Assembly: GCA_021771715.1 (NCBI GenBank) | Contig: JAETOO010000009.1 | Location: 1 to 64,000, forward strand | Reading direction: 5' to 3' | Length of the DNA stretch: 64,000 bases | DNA from: Oscillospiraceae bacterium | GTDB taxonomy: Bacteria > Bacillota > Clostridia > Lachnospirales > Lachnospiraceae | Part shown: in pieces, positions 24,938 to 33,143 of the stretch | Layout: each line of letters begins with the position of its first letter | Numbering within the stretch: position 1 is the stretch's first letter | Position numbers and translations under genes: made by a program | The notes under the pieces: generated by a model | Seen by the model: only the letters and a program-made list of their open reading frames with translations | Databases searched by the model: none | Told to the model about the DNA's origin: nothing

Positions 24938-25567
24938 TTGAAGACATTTAAAATGCCGCTCTCCCCGGAGGAGGAAAAGTATTATCTGGCACAGTACAAG
25001 GAAGGAGACATCGAGGCCAGAAATACGCTGATTGAGCACAATCTAAGGCTGGTAGCACATGTGGCAAAGAAATATCAGTCTCCGGAATATGACACGGACG
25101 ACCTGATCTCCATCGGAATCATCGGCCTGATCAAAGCAGTGATGACGTTTGACAGCGAGAAGAACAGCCGTCTGGCCACGTATGCGGCGCGGTGCATTGA
25201 AAATGAGCTTCTGATGATGCTGCGCGCGCGCAAAAAGCTGTCCCGCGAGGTCTCGATGAACGAGAAGATCGGCACGGATCAGGAAGGGCGGGAGCTGCGG
25301 TTGATGGATATTCTGGAGAGCGAGCCGGTTGATATCCTTGAGGATCTGGAGCGGGAAAAAAATGTAGCGCATCTGCGCGCCTGTCTGGAGCGGGTGCTGA
25401 GCGGCCGCGAGCTGCAGGTCATCTGTGAGCGGTACGGGCTGCTCGGAAAAAAGGAGCGCACTCAGCGCGAGATCGCGGAGAGCCTCGGCATCAGCCGTTC
25501 CTATGTGTCCCGGCTTGAGAAGAAGGCGCTGGAGAAGCTGCGGGAGGAGTTTCAGGATCAGATGTAA
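24938..25567 (+). CDS. sigK: Sporulation sigma factor SigK
   Basis: A 209-residue sigma-70 factor with region 2 (NLRLVAHVAKKY, DDLISIGIIGLIKAV, ATYAARCIENE) and region 4 (TQREIAESLGISRSYVSRLE), closest by eye to SigK. SigK drives late mother-cell sporulation genes. The gene starts with TTG after AGAGGTG, and a stop codon 10 codons upstream rules out a 20-residue prosequence of the Bacillus kind. It is uninterrupted, with no skin-like element inside. Convergent with the Rpn gene. Confidence 0.9.
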   Translation: MKTFKMPLSPEEEKYYLAQYKEGDIEARNTLIEHNLRLVAHVAKKYQSPEYDTDDLISIGIIGLIKAVMTFDSEKNSRLATYAARCIENELLMMLRARKKLSREVSMNEKIGTDQEGRELRLMDILESEPVDILEDLEREKNVAHLRACLERVLSGRELQVICERYGLLGKKERTQREIAESLGISRSYVSRLEKKALEKLREEFQDQM

Positions 25568-25615
25568 CATGTGCGGGAGCTGCGTGCGCGGGTTCTGTGA
25601 AAAGGCTGCGAAAAT

Positions 25616-25657
25616 GGCTGCCGGAGCCACATCCCTGAGGGGAGTGCTCCGGCAGCC
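25616..25657. terminator. 12-bp hairpin between convergent sigK and Rpn genes
   Basis: GGCTGCCGGAGC (25616-25627) and GCTCCGGCAGCC (25646-25657) are exact inverted repeats. There is a modest A-run on one side only, so it may work bidirectionally but weakly. Confidence 0.6.
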
Positions 25658-25664
25658 GAAACAG

Positions 25665-26897
25665 TTATGATTGGAAGTTGATATGATTCTGTTCCAACAG
25701 CGCGCGCAGCTTTTCCAGCTCAGCAGCCTGCTGCATGATGGTAGAGGTTTGCTTTTCAATGGTAGAGGTTTGCTCCTCAATGGTGGAAGTTTGCCTCTCA
25801 ATAGTAGAAGATTGCTCCTCTATAGTAGAAGATTGCTCCTCGATGGTAGAGGTTTGCTTCTCAATAGTGGAGATCTGCTCCTCAATGGTAGAGGTTTGCT
25901 TCTCAATAGTGGAGACCTGTTCCTCAATGGTGGTAATCTGCTCTTCAATGGTAGAGGTTTGCTCCTCTATAGTGGAATTCTGTGCTTCGATGGTGGAGGC
26001 ATGCTGGCGGATGGTGTCGGCCTGCCGGTCCAGCTGTGCCTGCTGCTCGTCGATCATATACTGCATGGCATTTCGGTCCATGATCTGTAACGCCTCTGAA
26101 AACATATGTAACACCTCCTCTGGCCGTGTGCCAAGTGAGGCTGCGTCATGATACAATTCTTCTAGCCACGGATAAACCTGCATCAAATGTTCCGCCTCCG
26201 TGACGTCGGTAGTTGTGAGAAAAGACAGCCATCCTGACAACTCATTGATATCTTTATCATAATGGTAATTCTGAAAAATATCAAGTGCTACCAGGCAATA
26301 TTCCTGAAGAATATTGAGCTTTAGTCCTGTGTCAAAGGTCGTTTTCCCGCGGTGGATGAAGCTTTGCGGAAGCGCATGAAAGGCGTCGGTGGACCGTTCA
26401 AACAGGACGATCGTATAGACGCGGTGCATATTCTGATAGCTGTTCTTCTGTCCGCTCTGTCCGCGCACGCGGCTGTACTGGCGCATGACAAGATCGGATG
26501 AGTAGCAGCTCATGCGCTCGGCGGGAAACAGGTAGGGAATTTTCTGGATCTCAATATTGGCAAGAGATCCGTCGCCGAGCTGGACGATCACATCGAGAAT
26601 CATGAGCGATCCGTCGTCCACAATCATGCTGCCCTCATTCGGCAGTACATTCTGGACGGAAACGTCCGTATCCAGCAGAGCAGAGAGGAAGCGGGACAGC
26701 CGCTGCGGATGCACATCCGGATGAAAGATGAATTTGAAGAATGGATCATACGTAAAGGGAAGCGTTTTCTTCCCCGCCATATAGTCCATGAACCATTGTC
26801 TCCAGGGATCGCGCATGACCAGAAATTCATGGTAAAGCGCAGACGTAGGCAGATGGAGATTGTCCTGTGTCGGTAGATGAGTCAGTTTCTGTTTCAT
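25665..26897 (-). CDS. Rpn family PD-(D/E)XK nuclease with a long heptad-repeat tail
   Basis: The 410-residue protein begins with an Rpn/transposase_31-like nuclease domain: TYDPFFKFIFHPDVHP, then LMILDVIVQLGDGSLANIEI and QKIPYLFPAERMSCYSSDL, which supplies the D...E-I-Q catalytic pattern. The region to about residue 290 is helical. The C-terminus holds 13 consecutive heptads of the form STIEEQT, predicted to form a coiled coil, followed by AELEKLRALLEQN. The 21-bp DNA units are nearly identical, so copy number can change in frame. Rpn proteins are linked to recombination and phage defence; the host role here is unknown. AAAGGAGG precedes the ATG. Confidence 0.88.
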   Translation of the reverse strand: MKQKLTHLPTQDNLHLPTSALYHEFLVMRDPWRQWFMDYMAGKKTLPFTYDPFFKFIFHPDVHPQRLSRFLSALLDTDVSVQNVLPNEGSMIVDDGSLMILDVIVQLGDGSLANIEIQKIPYLFPAERMSCYSSDLVMRQYSRVRGQSGQKNSYQNMHRVYTIVLFERSTDAFHALPQSFIHRGKTTFDTGLKLNILQEYCLVALDIFQNYHYDKDINELSGWLSFLTTTDVTEAEHLMQVYPWLEELYHDAASLGTRPEEVLHMFSEALQIMDRNAMQYMIDEQQAQLDRQADTIRQHASTIEAQNSTIEEQTSTIEEQITTIEEQVSTIEKQTSTIEEQISTIEKQTSTIEEQSSTIEEQSSTIERQTSTIEEQTSTIEKQTSTIMQQAAELEKLRALLEQNHINFQS

Positions 26898-26915
26898 AAG
26901 TTCCTCCTTTTGTTC

Positions 26916-26952
26916 GTATTAAATATCACACAAATTTTGAGATATTTAATAC
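26916..26952. promoter_or_regulatory. 12-bp perfect inverted repeat upstream of the Rpn gene
   Basis: GTATTAAATATC (26916-26927) and GATATTTAATAC (26941-26952) flank a 13-bp centre, 20-55 bp before the Rpn start on the minus strand. It could be an operator or a leader hairpin. The region from here to 27190 also has hairpins GGGCATCGGTGCCC and AAATGCGTT/AACGCATTT (about 27130-27172), and no gene. Confidence 0.5.
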
Positions 26953-27191
26953 ATATATTATGTTGCAACTAAATTATATTGGAATCAGCACGAAATGTCA
27001 ACAGAAATCTGGACGGTTTCTGTTCATGCCCACTGTCCCGCGCGGGTACAAAACGTCCTGGGATATTCGCTTAGCGCCGACCGAAGCAGAGCGGAGAAGT
27101 TTGCGTGCAGTATGCATGAAAATCCCGAGGGCATCGGTGCCCAAATGCGTTGAAAACGCATTTTGTGTGCAGCGCGGGCAAGGAATTGTGC

Positions 27192-27220
27192 TTGATTTTA
27201 CCGGAACAATCCGTTATGCT
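27192..27220 (+). promoter_or_regulatory. Predicted promoter of the phosphopantetheinyl transferase gene
   Basis: TTGATT (27192-27197) and TATGCT (27215-27220), 17-bp spacer. Confidence 0.5.
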
Positions 27221-27313
27221 TGTAGCAGACCTACGAGTTCGCACGAGAGCAGCCGGATGTCGAGATCAAGGCTGCCGGGCATGCGGAAGGAGAAAGGACG
27301 GAGAGCGGTTGAG

Positions 27314-28006
27314 GTGATTTACGTTTGCGAATATGACCAGACGCTGACAAGCGATCAGCTCCTGGACTGGGCGGTGCGGTGCGGGGACAAAACGTTGTTT
27401 GCAGGACAGGAGCCGCAGGTGGGAGGTGCCGCCCGTGTCCGGACGTGCTGTGAGGGAAAAAAATGGCAGAAATTTCGGGAGCGGCTGATCGCATGGCTGC
27501 TGCTCGGGTACGCATTTCAGAAGGAATACGGTCTTTTGCCGGAGGAGCTGGCCATCTGCCGGACAGAGAAAGGAAAACCGTACAGCGCGAGCCATCCGGA
27601 ATACTGTTTTAACCTGAGCCACTGCAGTGCGGCCTGTGCCTGTGCCCTCTCAGAGAGGGAGGTTGGGATTGACGTGGAGCGAAGATTTCCGTTCCGCCTG
27701 TCGCTGGCCCGGCGGATCTGCACCCCGGGAGAGTGGGAGCAGATAATGCGCTTCGACGGCGCCAAGCGGGAGCAGCTGCTGCAGGTGGCGTGGTCGATGA
27801 AAGAGAGCTATGTGAAGAAAAACGGACAGGGAATCGGCTACGGAGTGGAGCGGGTGGATGTGACAGCCTGTCTGAAAAACGGACGGCAGGACGGCTACCT
27901 CGTCCGAAGCGAGGGGCGGTATACGCTGGCAGTCTGCGGAGCCGGGCAGGAGGATGTGGTCTGCACCGTGCCCGAGGCGAAGCTTCTGCCGCCCGAACAT
28001 AGATGA
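27314..28006 (+). CDS. 4'-phosphopantetheinyl transferase (Sfp-like)
   Basis: This enzyme transfers 4'-phosphopantetheine from CoA to carrier proteins. The product has about 230 residues, the Sfp size class. Motifs are FNLSHC, the metal-binding VGIDVERR, and WSMKESYVKKNGQGI. Sfp types act on peptide or polyketide synthases and also on acyl carrier proteins. No such synthase is in the window, so its target is unknown. The GTG at 27314 is favoured because GGAG lies about 10 nt upstream; an ATG at 27281 is an alternative adding 11 residues. Its last codons are tandemly duplicated downstream. Confidence 0.88.
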   Translation: MIYVCEYDQTLTSDQLLDWAVRCGDKTLFAGQEPQVGGAARVRTCCEGKKWQKFRERLIAWLLLGYAFQKEYGLLPEELAICRTEKGKPYSASHPEYCFNLSHCSAACACALSEREVGIDVERRFPFRLSLARRICTPGEWEQIMRFDGAKREQLLQVAWSMKESYVKKNGQGIGYGVERVDVTACLKNGRQDGYLVRSEGRYTLAVCGAGQEDVVCTVPEAKLLPPEHR

Positions 28007-28163
28007 GGAAGGGGCAGAACAGTGGATGAGACAAATGCAGGAGAGCAGTTGAGAGATGGGGACTGCACTGTGCCTGAGGCGAAGCTTCTGCCGCCGGAAC
28101 ATAGATGAGGGAGGAAGACAACAATGAATGAGACAAATGCGGGAGAGCAGTTGAGAGATGGAA
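27961..28163 (+). repeat. About 102-bp tandem duplication across the PPTase-rsmH junction
   Basis: Positions 27961-28062 and 28063-28163 are close copies. Each contains the PPTase C-terminal codons with a stop and the rsmH start region. The result is a small chimeric frame at 28022-28108 (GTG, 28 residues) that starts like RsmH (DETNAGEQLRDG) and ends like the PPTase (PEAKLLPPEHR). Confidence 0.85.
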
Positions 28164-29215
28164 CGGCGCAGAGCGGACAGGAAAAGCACCAGCGCCGCAA
28201 GCGGTATGCCGGGACGTACCCGAAGAGCTACAAGGAGAAATACAAGGAACTTGCGCCGGAAAAGTACGGGGACACGGTCGCAAAGGTGATCCGCAAGGGC
28301 GGGACGCCGGCCGGGATGCATATTTCGATCATGGTGCCGGAGATTCTGGACTTTCTGCAGATCCAGCCGGGACAGCGCGGGCTGGACGCGACACTTGGCT
28401 ACGGCGGCCACACGAGGAAAATGCTCGAGTGCCTGCACGGCGAGGGGCATCTGTATGCGCTCGATGTCGACCCGATCGAGTCGGAGAAGACGCGGCAGCG
28501 GTTGGCAGCGCTCGGCTACGGCCCGGAGATTCTCACCGTGAAGCTCGAGAATTTTGCAAATATTGACCGTGTGGCGGAGGAGGCTGGGAAGTTCGATTTT
28601 GTGCTGGCGGACCTGGGCGTGTCGTCGATGCAGATTGACAACCCCGACCGCGGCTTTACGTACAAGGCGGAGGGGCCGCTGGATCTGCGGATGAACCCGC
28701 AGGAGGGGATCAGCGCATCCGAACGGCTGCTTGCGATTGGAAAAGAGGAGCTGCAGGGGATGCTGATTGAAAACTCGGACGAGATCTATGCGAAGGAGAT
28801 TGCCGCGAAGGTGCTGCAGCGGAACCGGCGCAGCAAGGCGCCCTGGACGACGACGGAGCTGTACCAGACGATCGGGGAGGCGCTGTCATTTCTGCCCGGG
28901 GCCGAGCAGAAGGAGGCCGTCAAAAAAGCGAGCCAGCGCACTTTCCAGGCGCTCCGCATTGACGTGAACCATGAGTTTGAAGCGCTCTACGCCTTTCTGG
29001 AGAAGCTTCCCGGGGTGCTCGCGCCGAACGGGAGAGTTGCGATTCTGACGTTTCACTCCGGGGAGGACCGCCTGGTGAAGCAGTCCTTCCGCGAGCTGTA
29101 CCGGGACGGCGTGTACCGGGAGATCGCACAGTCGGTCGTCCGCCCGTCGCGCGAGGAGTGCATGAGCAACAGCCGCGCGCACTCGACGAAGCTGCGGTGG
29201 GCGATCCGGGCATGA
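28124..29215 (+). CDS. rsmH: 16S rRNA (cytosine1402-N4)-methyltransferase, stand-alone form
   Basis: A 363-residue class I SAM methyltransferase. It has motif I GLDATLGYGGHTRKML, the catalytic-region segment DLGVSSMQIDNPDRGFTYKA, GPLDLRMNP, LRIDVNHE and ILTFHSGEDRLVK. Compared with typical RsmH (about 310 residues) it carries an N-terminal extension of about 50 residues rich in Lys/Arg (HQRRKRYAGTYPKSYKEKYK). It is outside any division-wall cluster (no mraZ or ftsL), so it may be a second paralogue. GAGGGAGGAAG precedes the ATG. Convergent with rfbC, 20 bp away. Confidence 0.93.
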   Translation: MNETNAGEQLRDGTAQSGQEKHQRRKRYAGTYPKSYKEKYKELAPEKYGDTVAKVIRKGGTPAGMHISIMVPEILDFLQIQPGQRGLDATLGYGGHTRKMLECLHGEGHLYALDVDPIESEKTRQRLAALGYGPEILTVKLENFANIDRVAEEAGKFDFVLADLGVSSMQIDNPDRGFTYKAEGPLDLRMNPQEGISASERLLAIGKEELQGMLIENSDEIYAKEIAAKVLQRNRRSKAPWTTTELYQTIGEALSFLPGAEQKEAVKKASQRTFQALRIDVNHEFEALYAFLEKLPGVLAPNGRVAILTFHSGEDRLVKQSFRELYRDGVYREIAQSVVRPSREECMSNSRAHSTKLRWAIRA

Positions 29216-29235
29216 GGAGCTCCCGGTCTGCCGCT

Positions 29236-29844
29236 TTAGAAATGGAAGGTATCGTTTAACCCGAGCCATTTCTGATCCTTTTCGCTCAGGTTCAGCGGCG
29301 TGCCGTCCGCGAGCGTGTAGCCTTCGGCGGAGGCGGTTTGGCGGTAGCTGCCCTGCAGCTGGGGCCAGGTGATGCCGATCTCGGGATCATTCCATGCCAT
29401 GCCGCCCTCATCCCCCGGGTGATAGAAATCGGTGCACTTGTAGCAGAACTCCGCGATGTCACTCAGGACGAGAAAGCCGTGCGCAAAGCCCTGCGGGATG
29501 TAGAATTGTTTGTGATTTTCCTCGGTCAGCTCGATGCCGTACCACTTTCCGAAGGTCTGGCTGTCAGAGCGCAGATCGACGGCCACATCGTAGACGGAGC
29601 CGCGGATCGCGCGCACAAGCTTGCCCTGCGGGAACTGCTTCTGAAAATGCAGGCCGCGCAGGACACCCTTTGTCGAGCTGGACTGGTTGTCCTGGACGAA
29701 CTGCATGGTCAGTCCGGCCTCATGCATGTCATTCTGGTTGTAAGTCTCTACGAAATAGCCGCGCGCATCCCCGTGTACGGTGGGCGTGATGACACACAGC
29801 CCCTCGATGCCGCCGACATTTTTTTCTACGTGAATCTGTCCCAT
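29236..29844 (-). CDS. rfbC: dTDP-4-dehydrorhamnose 3,5-epimerase
   Basis: RmlC epimerises dTDP-4-keto-6-deoxyglucose at C3 and C5. The 202-residue cupin has GVLRGLHFQ with the catalytic histidine, then KLVRAIRGSVYDVAVDLR and FYIPQGFAHGFLVLSD. The start at 29844 is chosen for the conserved N-terminus; AAAGGA lies about 13 nt upstream. It is the last gene of the rfbABDC operon. Confidence 0.95.
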   Translation of the reverse strand: MGQIHVEKNVGGIEGLCVITPTVHGDARGYFVETYNQNDMHEAGLTMQFVQDNQSSSTKGVLRGLHFQKQFPQGKLVRAIRGSVYDVAVDLRSDSQTFGKWYGIELTEENHKQFYIPQGFAHGFLVLSDIAEFCYKCTDFYHPGDEGGMAWNDPEIGITWPQLQGSYRQTASAEGYTLADGTPLNLSEKDQKWLGLNDTFHF

Positions 29845-29968
29845 TGTTCTGTCAGTCCTTTCTGTAGACGGGTGAGCATGCCCGGTAAAGCGTGGCAAGA
29901 CCTCTCACCTGCGTGCGGTAGTGGATTTTGGCGCCGCGGCTGCTATGGAGCGCAGCCCTGGCGCACAC

Positions 29969-30910
29969 TCAGATTTCGAGCTCCAGCAGATAGCGGTGCA
30001 GCGCATCCTGCCAGGTGGGGAGCTGCGAGAACCCGTTTGCGGTCAGCTTGCTCTTGTCGAGGCGGCTGTTGAACGGGCGCGCAGCCTTGGAGACGCCGTA
30101 CTCTGCGGTCGTGACCGGGATCACCTGCAGGCGGTCCTCCCGGTACTCCGGGTGGCCGAGCTCGGCTGCCTGGCGGAAGATTTCTTTGGTAAATTCATAC
30201 CAGCTGATGTACCCGCCGGAATTGGTCGCGTGGTAGTAGCCGTATTTTTCCGTCTCCGCCATGTCGACGAGAAGCTTTGCGAGATCGAAGGTGTAGGTCG
30301 GAGTGCCGATCTGGTCCTTGACGACGCGGATCGTGTCGTGGGTCTTCCCGAGGTTCAGCATGGTCTTGATGAAGTTCTTGCCGTTCTTTCCGAATACCCA
30401 GGCGATGCGGACGATAAAGTAGTTCTCGAGCGTTTCACTGACTGCGAGCTCGCCGTCGAGCTTTGTCTGTCCGTAGACATTCAGCGGCTTGTAATCCCGG
30501 CAGTCCGGCTGCCAGGGCTCGGTGCCCTGCCCGTCAAAGACGTAGTCCGTGCTGAGATAAATCATCTTGCAGCCGAGCGCACGGCAGGCGTCGGCGATGT
30601 GCTTTGTCCCGTCGACATTGATGGCGCGGACCTTCGCCTGCTTGTCCTCATCCTCGGCGAGGTCGACGGCTGTCCATGCGGCGCAGTGGACGACAACATC
30701 GGGCTTCTGTTCGGTGAGAATGCGGCTGACGGCATCTGCGTCTGTGATATCCATCGCGATATAGGGCATCGCGGTGACGGGCGTGCCGTCCGCGATCCCG
30801 CTGTAGACGGGGGCGATGTCGGAGCCGATGCCTTCATAGCCGCGCTCATGGAGCTCGTTCATGACATCATGGCCGAGCTGTCCGGCAACACCGGTTACAA
30901 ATAATTTCAT
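29969..30910 (-). CDS. rfbD: dTDP-4-dehydrorhamnose reductase
   Basis: RmlD reduces the 4-keto group to give dTDP-L-rhamnose. This 313-residue short-chain dehydrogenase has the NAD(P)-binding GVAGQLGHDV, VVHCAAWTAVDLAEDE and STDYVFDGQG, and the YGQTKLDGE catalytic Tyr/Lys motif. The gap to rfbB is 34 bp and to rfbC about 124 bp, all in one direction. Confidence 0.95.
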   Translation of the reverse strand: MKLFVTGVAGQLGHDVMNELHERGYEGIGSDIAPVYSGIADGTPVTAMPYIAMDITDADAVSRILTEQKPDVVVHCAAWTAVDLAEDEDKQAKVRAINVDGTKHIADACRALGCKMIYLSTDYVFDGQGTEPWQPDCRDYKPLNVYGQTKLDGELAVSETLENYFIVRIAWVFGKNGKNFIKTMLNLGKTHDTIRVVKDQIGTPTYTFDLAKLLVDMAETEKYGYYHATNSGGYISWYEFTKEIFRQAAELGHPEYREDRLQVIPVTTAEYGVSKAARPFNSRLDKSKLTANGFSQLPTWQDALHRYLLELEI

Positions 30911-30944
30911 GGTGATTCCTCCTCCATATGGTTCTGCGGTCCGA

Positions 30945-31964
30945 TCAGCGGTTTCCGTACATGTTCTCGTAGTAATTCTGATACTCGCCGGAGATGATGG
31001 TCTCCCACCACTCTTTGTTGTCGAGGTACCACTGGATGGTCTTCTTGATGCCGTCCGCGAATTTGGTCTCCGGCAGCCAGCCGAGCTCCTCGTGGATCTT
31101 GGTCGGGTCGATGGCGTAGCGCATGTCGTGGCCCTTGCGGTCTGTCACGTAGGTGATCAGGCTCTCCGGCTTGCCGAGCTCCTTGCAGATGATCTTTACG
31201 ATGTCGATGTTTTTCATCTCATTGTGACCGCCGACGTTGTAGACCTCGCCGACGCGGCCCTTGTGGATGATCAGGTCGATGGCGCGGCAGTGATCCTCGA
31301 CGTAGAGCCAGTCGCGGACGTTCTCGCCCTTGCCGTAGACCGGGAGCGGCTTGTCATTCAGCGCGTTGGCGATCATCAGCGGGATCAGCTTCTCTGGGAA
31401 GTGGTATGGGCCGTAGTTGTTGGAGCAGCGGCTGATCGTGACCGGGAGGCCGTAGGTGCGGTGGTACGCGAGCACGAGCAGGTCAGCGGCCGCCTTCGAG
31501 GAGCTGTAGGGGCTGCTCGTGTGGATCGGGGTCTCCTCGGTGAAGAAGAGGTCCGGGCGGTCAAGCGGCAGGTCGCCGTACACCTCGTCGGTGGACACCT
31601 GATGATACCGCTGGATGCCGTACTTCCGGCAGGCGTCCATCAGGACGGCCGTGCCCTTGATGTTGGTGTCGAGGAAGACCTCCGGGTTCTCGATCGAGCG
31701 GTCTACGTGGCTCTCCGCCGCAAAGTTGACGACGATGTCCGGGTGCTCCTCCTCGAACAGGCGGTAGACTGCCTCGCGGTCGGTGATGCTCTCCTTCACG
31801 AAGCGGAAGTTCGGGTTGTCCATGACCGGAGCCAGGGTTGAGAGGTTGCCTGCGTACGTCAGGCAGTCCAGGCAGATGATGCGGTAGTCCGGATACTTGT
31901 CCAGCATGTGAAAAATAAAGTTGCTTCCGATGAATCCGGCGCCGCCGGTTACGATGATTGTCAT
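30945..31964 (-). CDS. rfbB: dTDP-glucose 4,6-dehydratase
   Basis: RmlB oxidises and dehydrates dTDP-glucose. The 339-residue protein has GGAGFIGSNF for NAD, FAAESHVDRSIENP, the STDEVYGD segment and the catalytic YSSSKAAADLL. Start at 31964 after AAAAGGAGAAA; the upstream extension is not conserved sequence. Second gene of the operon. Confidence 0.96.
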   Translation of the reverse strand: MTIIVTGGAGFIGSNFIFHMLDKYPDYRIICLDCLTYAGNLSTLAPVMDNPNFRFVKESITDREAVYRLFEEEHPDIVVNFAAESHVDRSIENPEVFLDTNIKGTAVLMDACRKYGIQRYHQVSTDEVYGDLPLDRPDLFFTEETPIHTSSPYSSSKAAADLLVLAYHRTYGLPVTISRCSNNYGPYHFPEKLIPLMIANALNDKPLPVYGKGENVRDWLYVEDHCRAIDLIIHKGRVGEVYNVGGHNEMKNIDIVKIICKELGKPESLITYVTDRKGHDMRYAIDPTKIHEELGWLPETKFADGIKKTIQWYLDNKEWWETIISGEYQNYYENMYGNR

Positions 31965-32067
31965 AGGTTTTTCTCCTTTTCCATAGCATTTTGTATAAGA
32001 CAGCCCGGCCTTTGCAAATGGCGCTGTGCGGATAAAATCAGTTACATACACAGGCCGGGCGCAGGGT

Positions 32068-32964
32068 TCAGTGCAGAATATCGATATATTTGTCGTCGAG
32101 CACATCCTTCAGATAACGTCCGTACTGATTCTTTTTCAGAACCTCATAGACCTTGAGTACATCCTCGCGGGTGATCCAGCCGTTGCGGTAGGCGATCTCC
32201 TCGAGGCAGGCGATCTTGCGGTGCTGGTGATCCTCGATGGTCTTCACGAAGTTCGTGGCCTCCACGAGGCTCTCGTGTGTGCCGGTGTCGAGCCAGGTAA
32301 AGCCCTGGCCGAGAAGCTCGACGTTCAACGTGCCGTCCTCGAGGTAGATCCGGTTCAGGTCGGTGATCTCAAGCTCCCCGCGCGCACTCGGCTTGAGGTT
32401 CTTTGCGTAGTTCACGACGCGGTTGTCGTAGAAGTACAGCCCGGTCACGCAGTAGTTGCTCTTCGGGTGTTCCGGCTTCTCCTCGATCGAGATCGCTTTT
32501 CCCTCGCTGTTGAACTCGACGATGCCGAAACGCTCCGGGTCATCCACGTAGTAGCCGAAGACGGTGGCGCCCCGGCCCTCCTCCGCGTTCTTCACGGCGT
32601 CCTTCAGTCGGGCGTGCAGTCCCTGTCCGGTAAAAATGTTGTCGCCCAGCACCATCGCGACGGTGTCGTCCCCGATGAACTCCTCCCCGATGATGAAAGC
32701 CTGCGCTAGTCCGTCCGGGCTCGGCTGCACGGCATAGGAAAGGTGTACGCCGAACTGCCGTCCGTCCCCGAGCAGCTCGTGGAACCGCGGCGTGTCCTGC
32801 GGAGTCGAGATAATCAGGATGTCGCGGATGCCCGCGTTCATCAGCACCGACATCGGATAATAGATCATCGGCTTGTCATAGATTGGCAGCAGCTGCTTCG
32901 ACGTGACCATCGTCAGCGGGTAGAGACGCGTGCCGGAGCCTCCGGCAAGAATAATGCCCTTCAT
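32068..32964 (-). CDS. rfbA: Glucose-1-phosphate thymidylyltransferase
   Basis: RmlA couples dTTP and glucose-1-phosphate, the first step of dTDP-L-rhamnose synthesis. The 298-residue product has the nucleotide-binding [26 protein letters not shown] and [15 protein letters not shown] segments. GAAAAGGAGGG precedes the ATG. It leads a complete operon whose product feeds rhamnose-containing surface polysaccharide. No glycosyltransferases are next to it here. Confidence 0.96.
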   Translation of the reverse strand: MKGIILAGGSGTRLYPLTMVTSKQLLPIYDKPMIYYPMSVLMNAGIRDILIISTPQDTPRFHELLGDGRQFGVHLSYAVQPSPDGLAQAFIIGEEFIGDDTVAMVLGDNIFTGQGLHARLKDAVKNAEEGRGATVFGYYVDDPERFGIVEFNSEGKAISIEEKPEHPKSNYCVTGLYFYDNRVVNYAKNLKPSARGELEITDLNRIYLEDGTLNVELLGQGFTWLDTGTHESLVEATNFVKTIEDHQHRKIACLEEIAYRNGWITREDVLKVYEVLKKNQYGRYLKDVLDDKYIDILH

Positions 32965-33036
32965 AGAATGCCCTCCTTTTCAAAAAAAGATTGTGAGAAT
33001 ATAATAGACTCGCAAACGCTTCGCTCTTTGCTCGTT

Positions 33037-33059
33037 AAAAAACAGCTTCGCTGTTTTTT
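33037..33059 (-). terminator. Terminator after the MerR-methyltransferase gene
   Basis: AAAAAACAGC/GCTGTTTTTT form a 10-bp hairpin that ends in a T-run on the minus strand. A second hairpin, AAGGTGAC/GTCACCTT, lies at 33069-33089. Both fall between the MerR-fusion stop and the rfbA start. Confidence 0.65.
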
Positions 33060-33143
33060 ACATTATAAAAGGTGACGCTACGTCACCTTCAAGCCCCTTT
33101 TTAAAAAATTTTTAAATATTTTTCTCTGAAACAGTGCCCGGGG

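Noticed and set aside
25735..26010. 21-bp direct repeats as a possible CRISPR array
   Set aside because: There are no unique spacers, units are contiguous and in frame with the Rpn protein, and no cas genes are present.
25671..26151. Plus-strand open frames opposite the Rpn coiled-coil tail
   Set aside because: They are reverse-complement readings of the 21-bp repeat; the minus-strand product has a recognisable nuclease domain and ribosome site.
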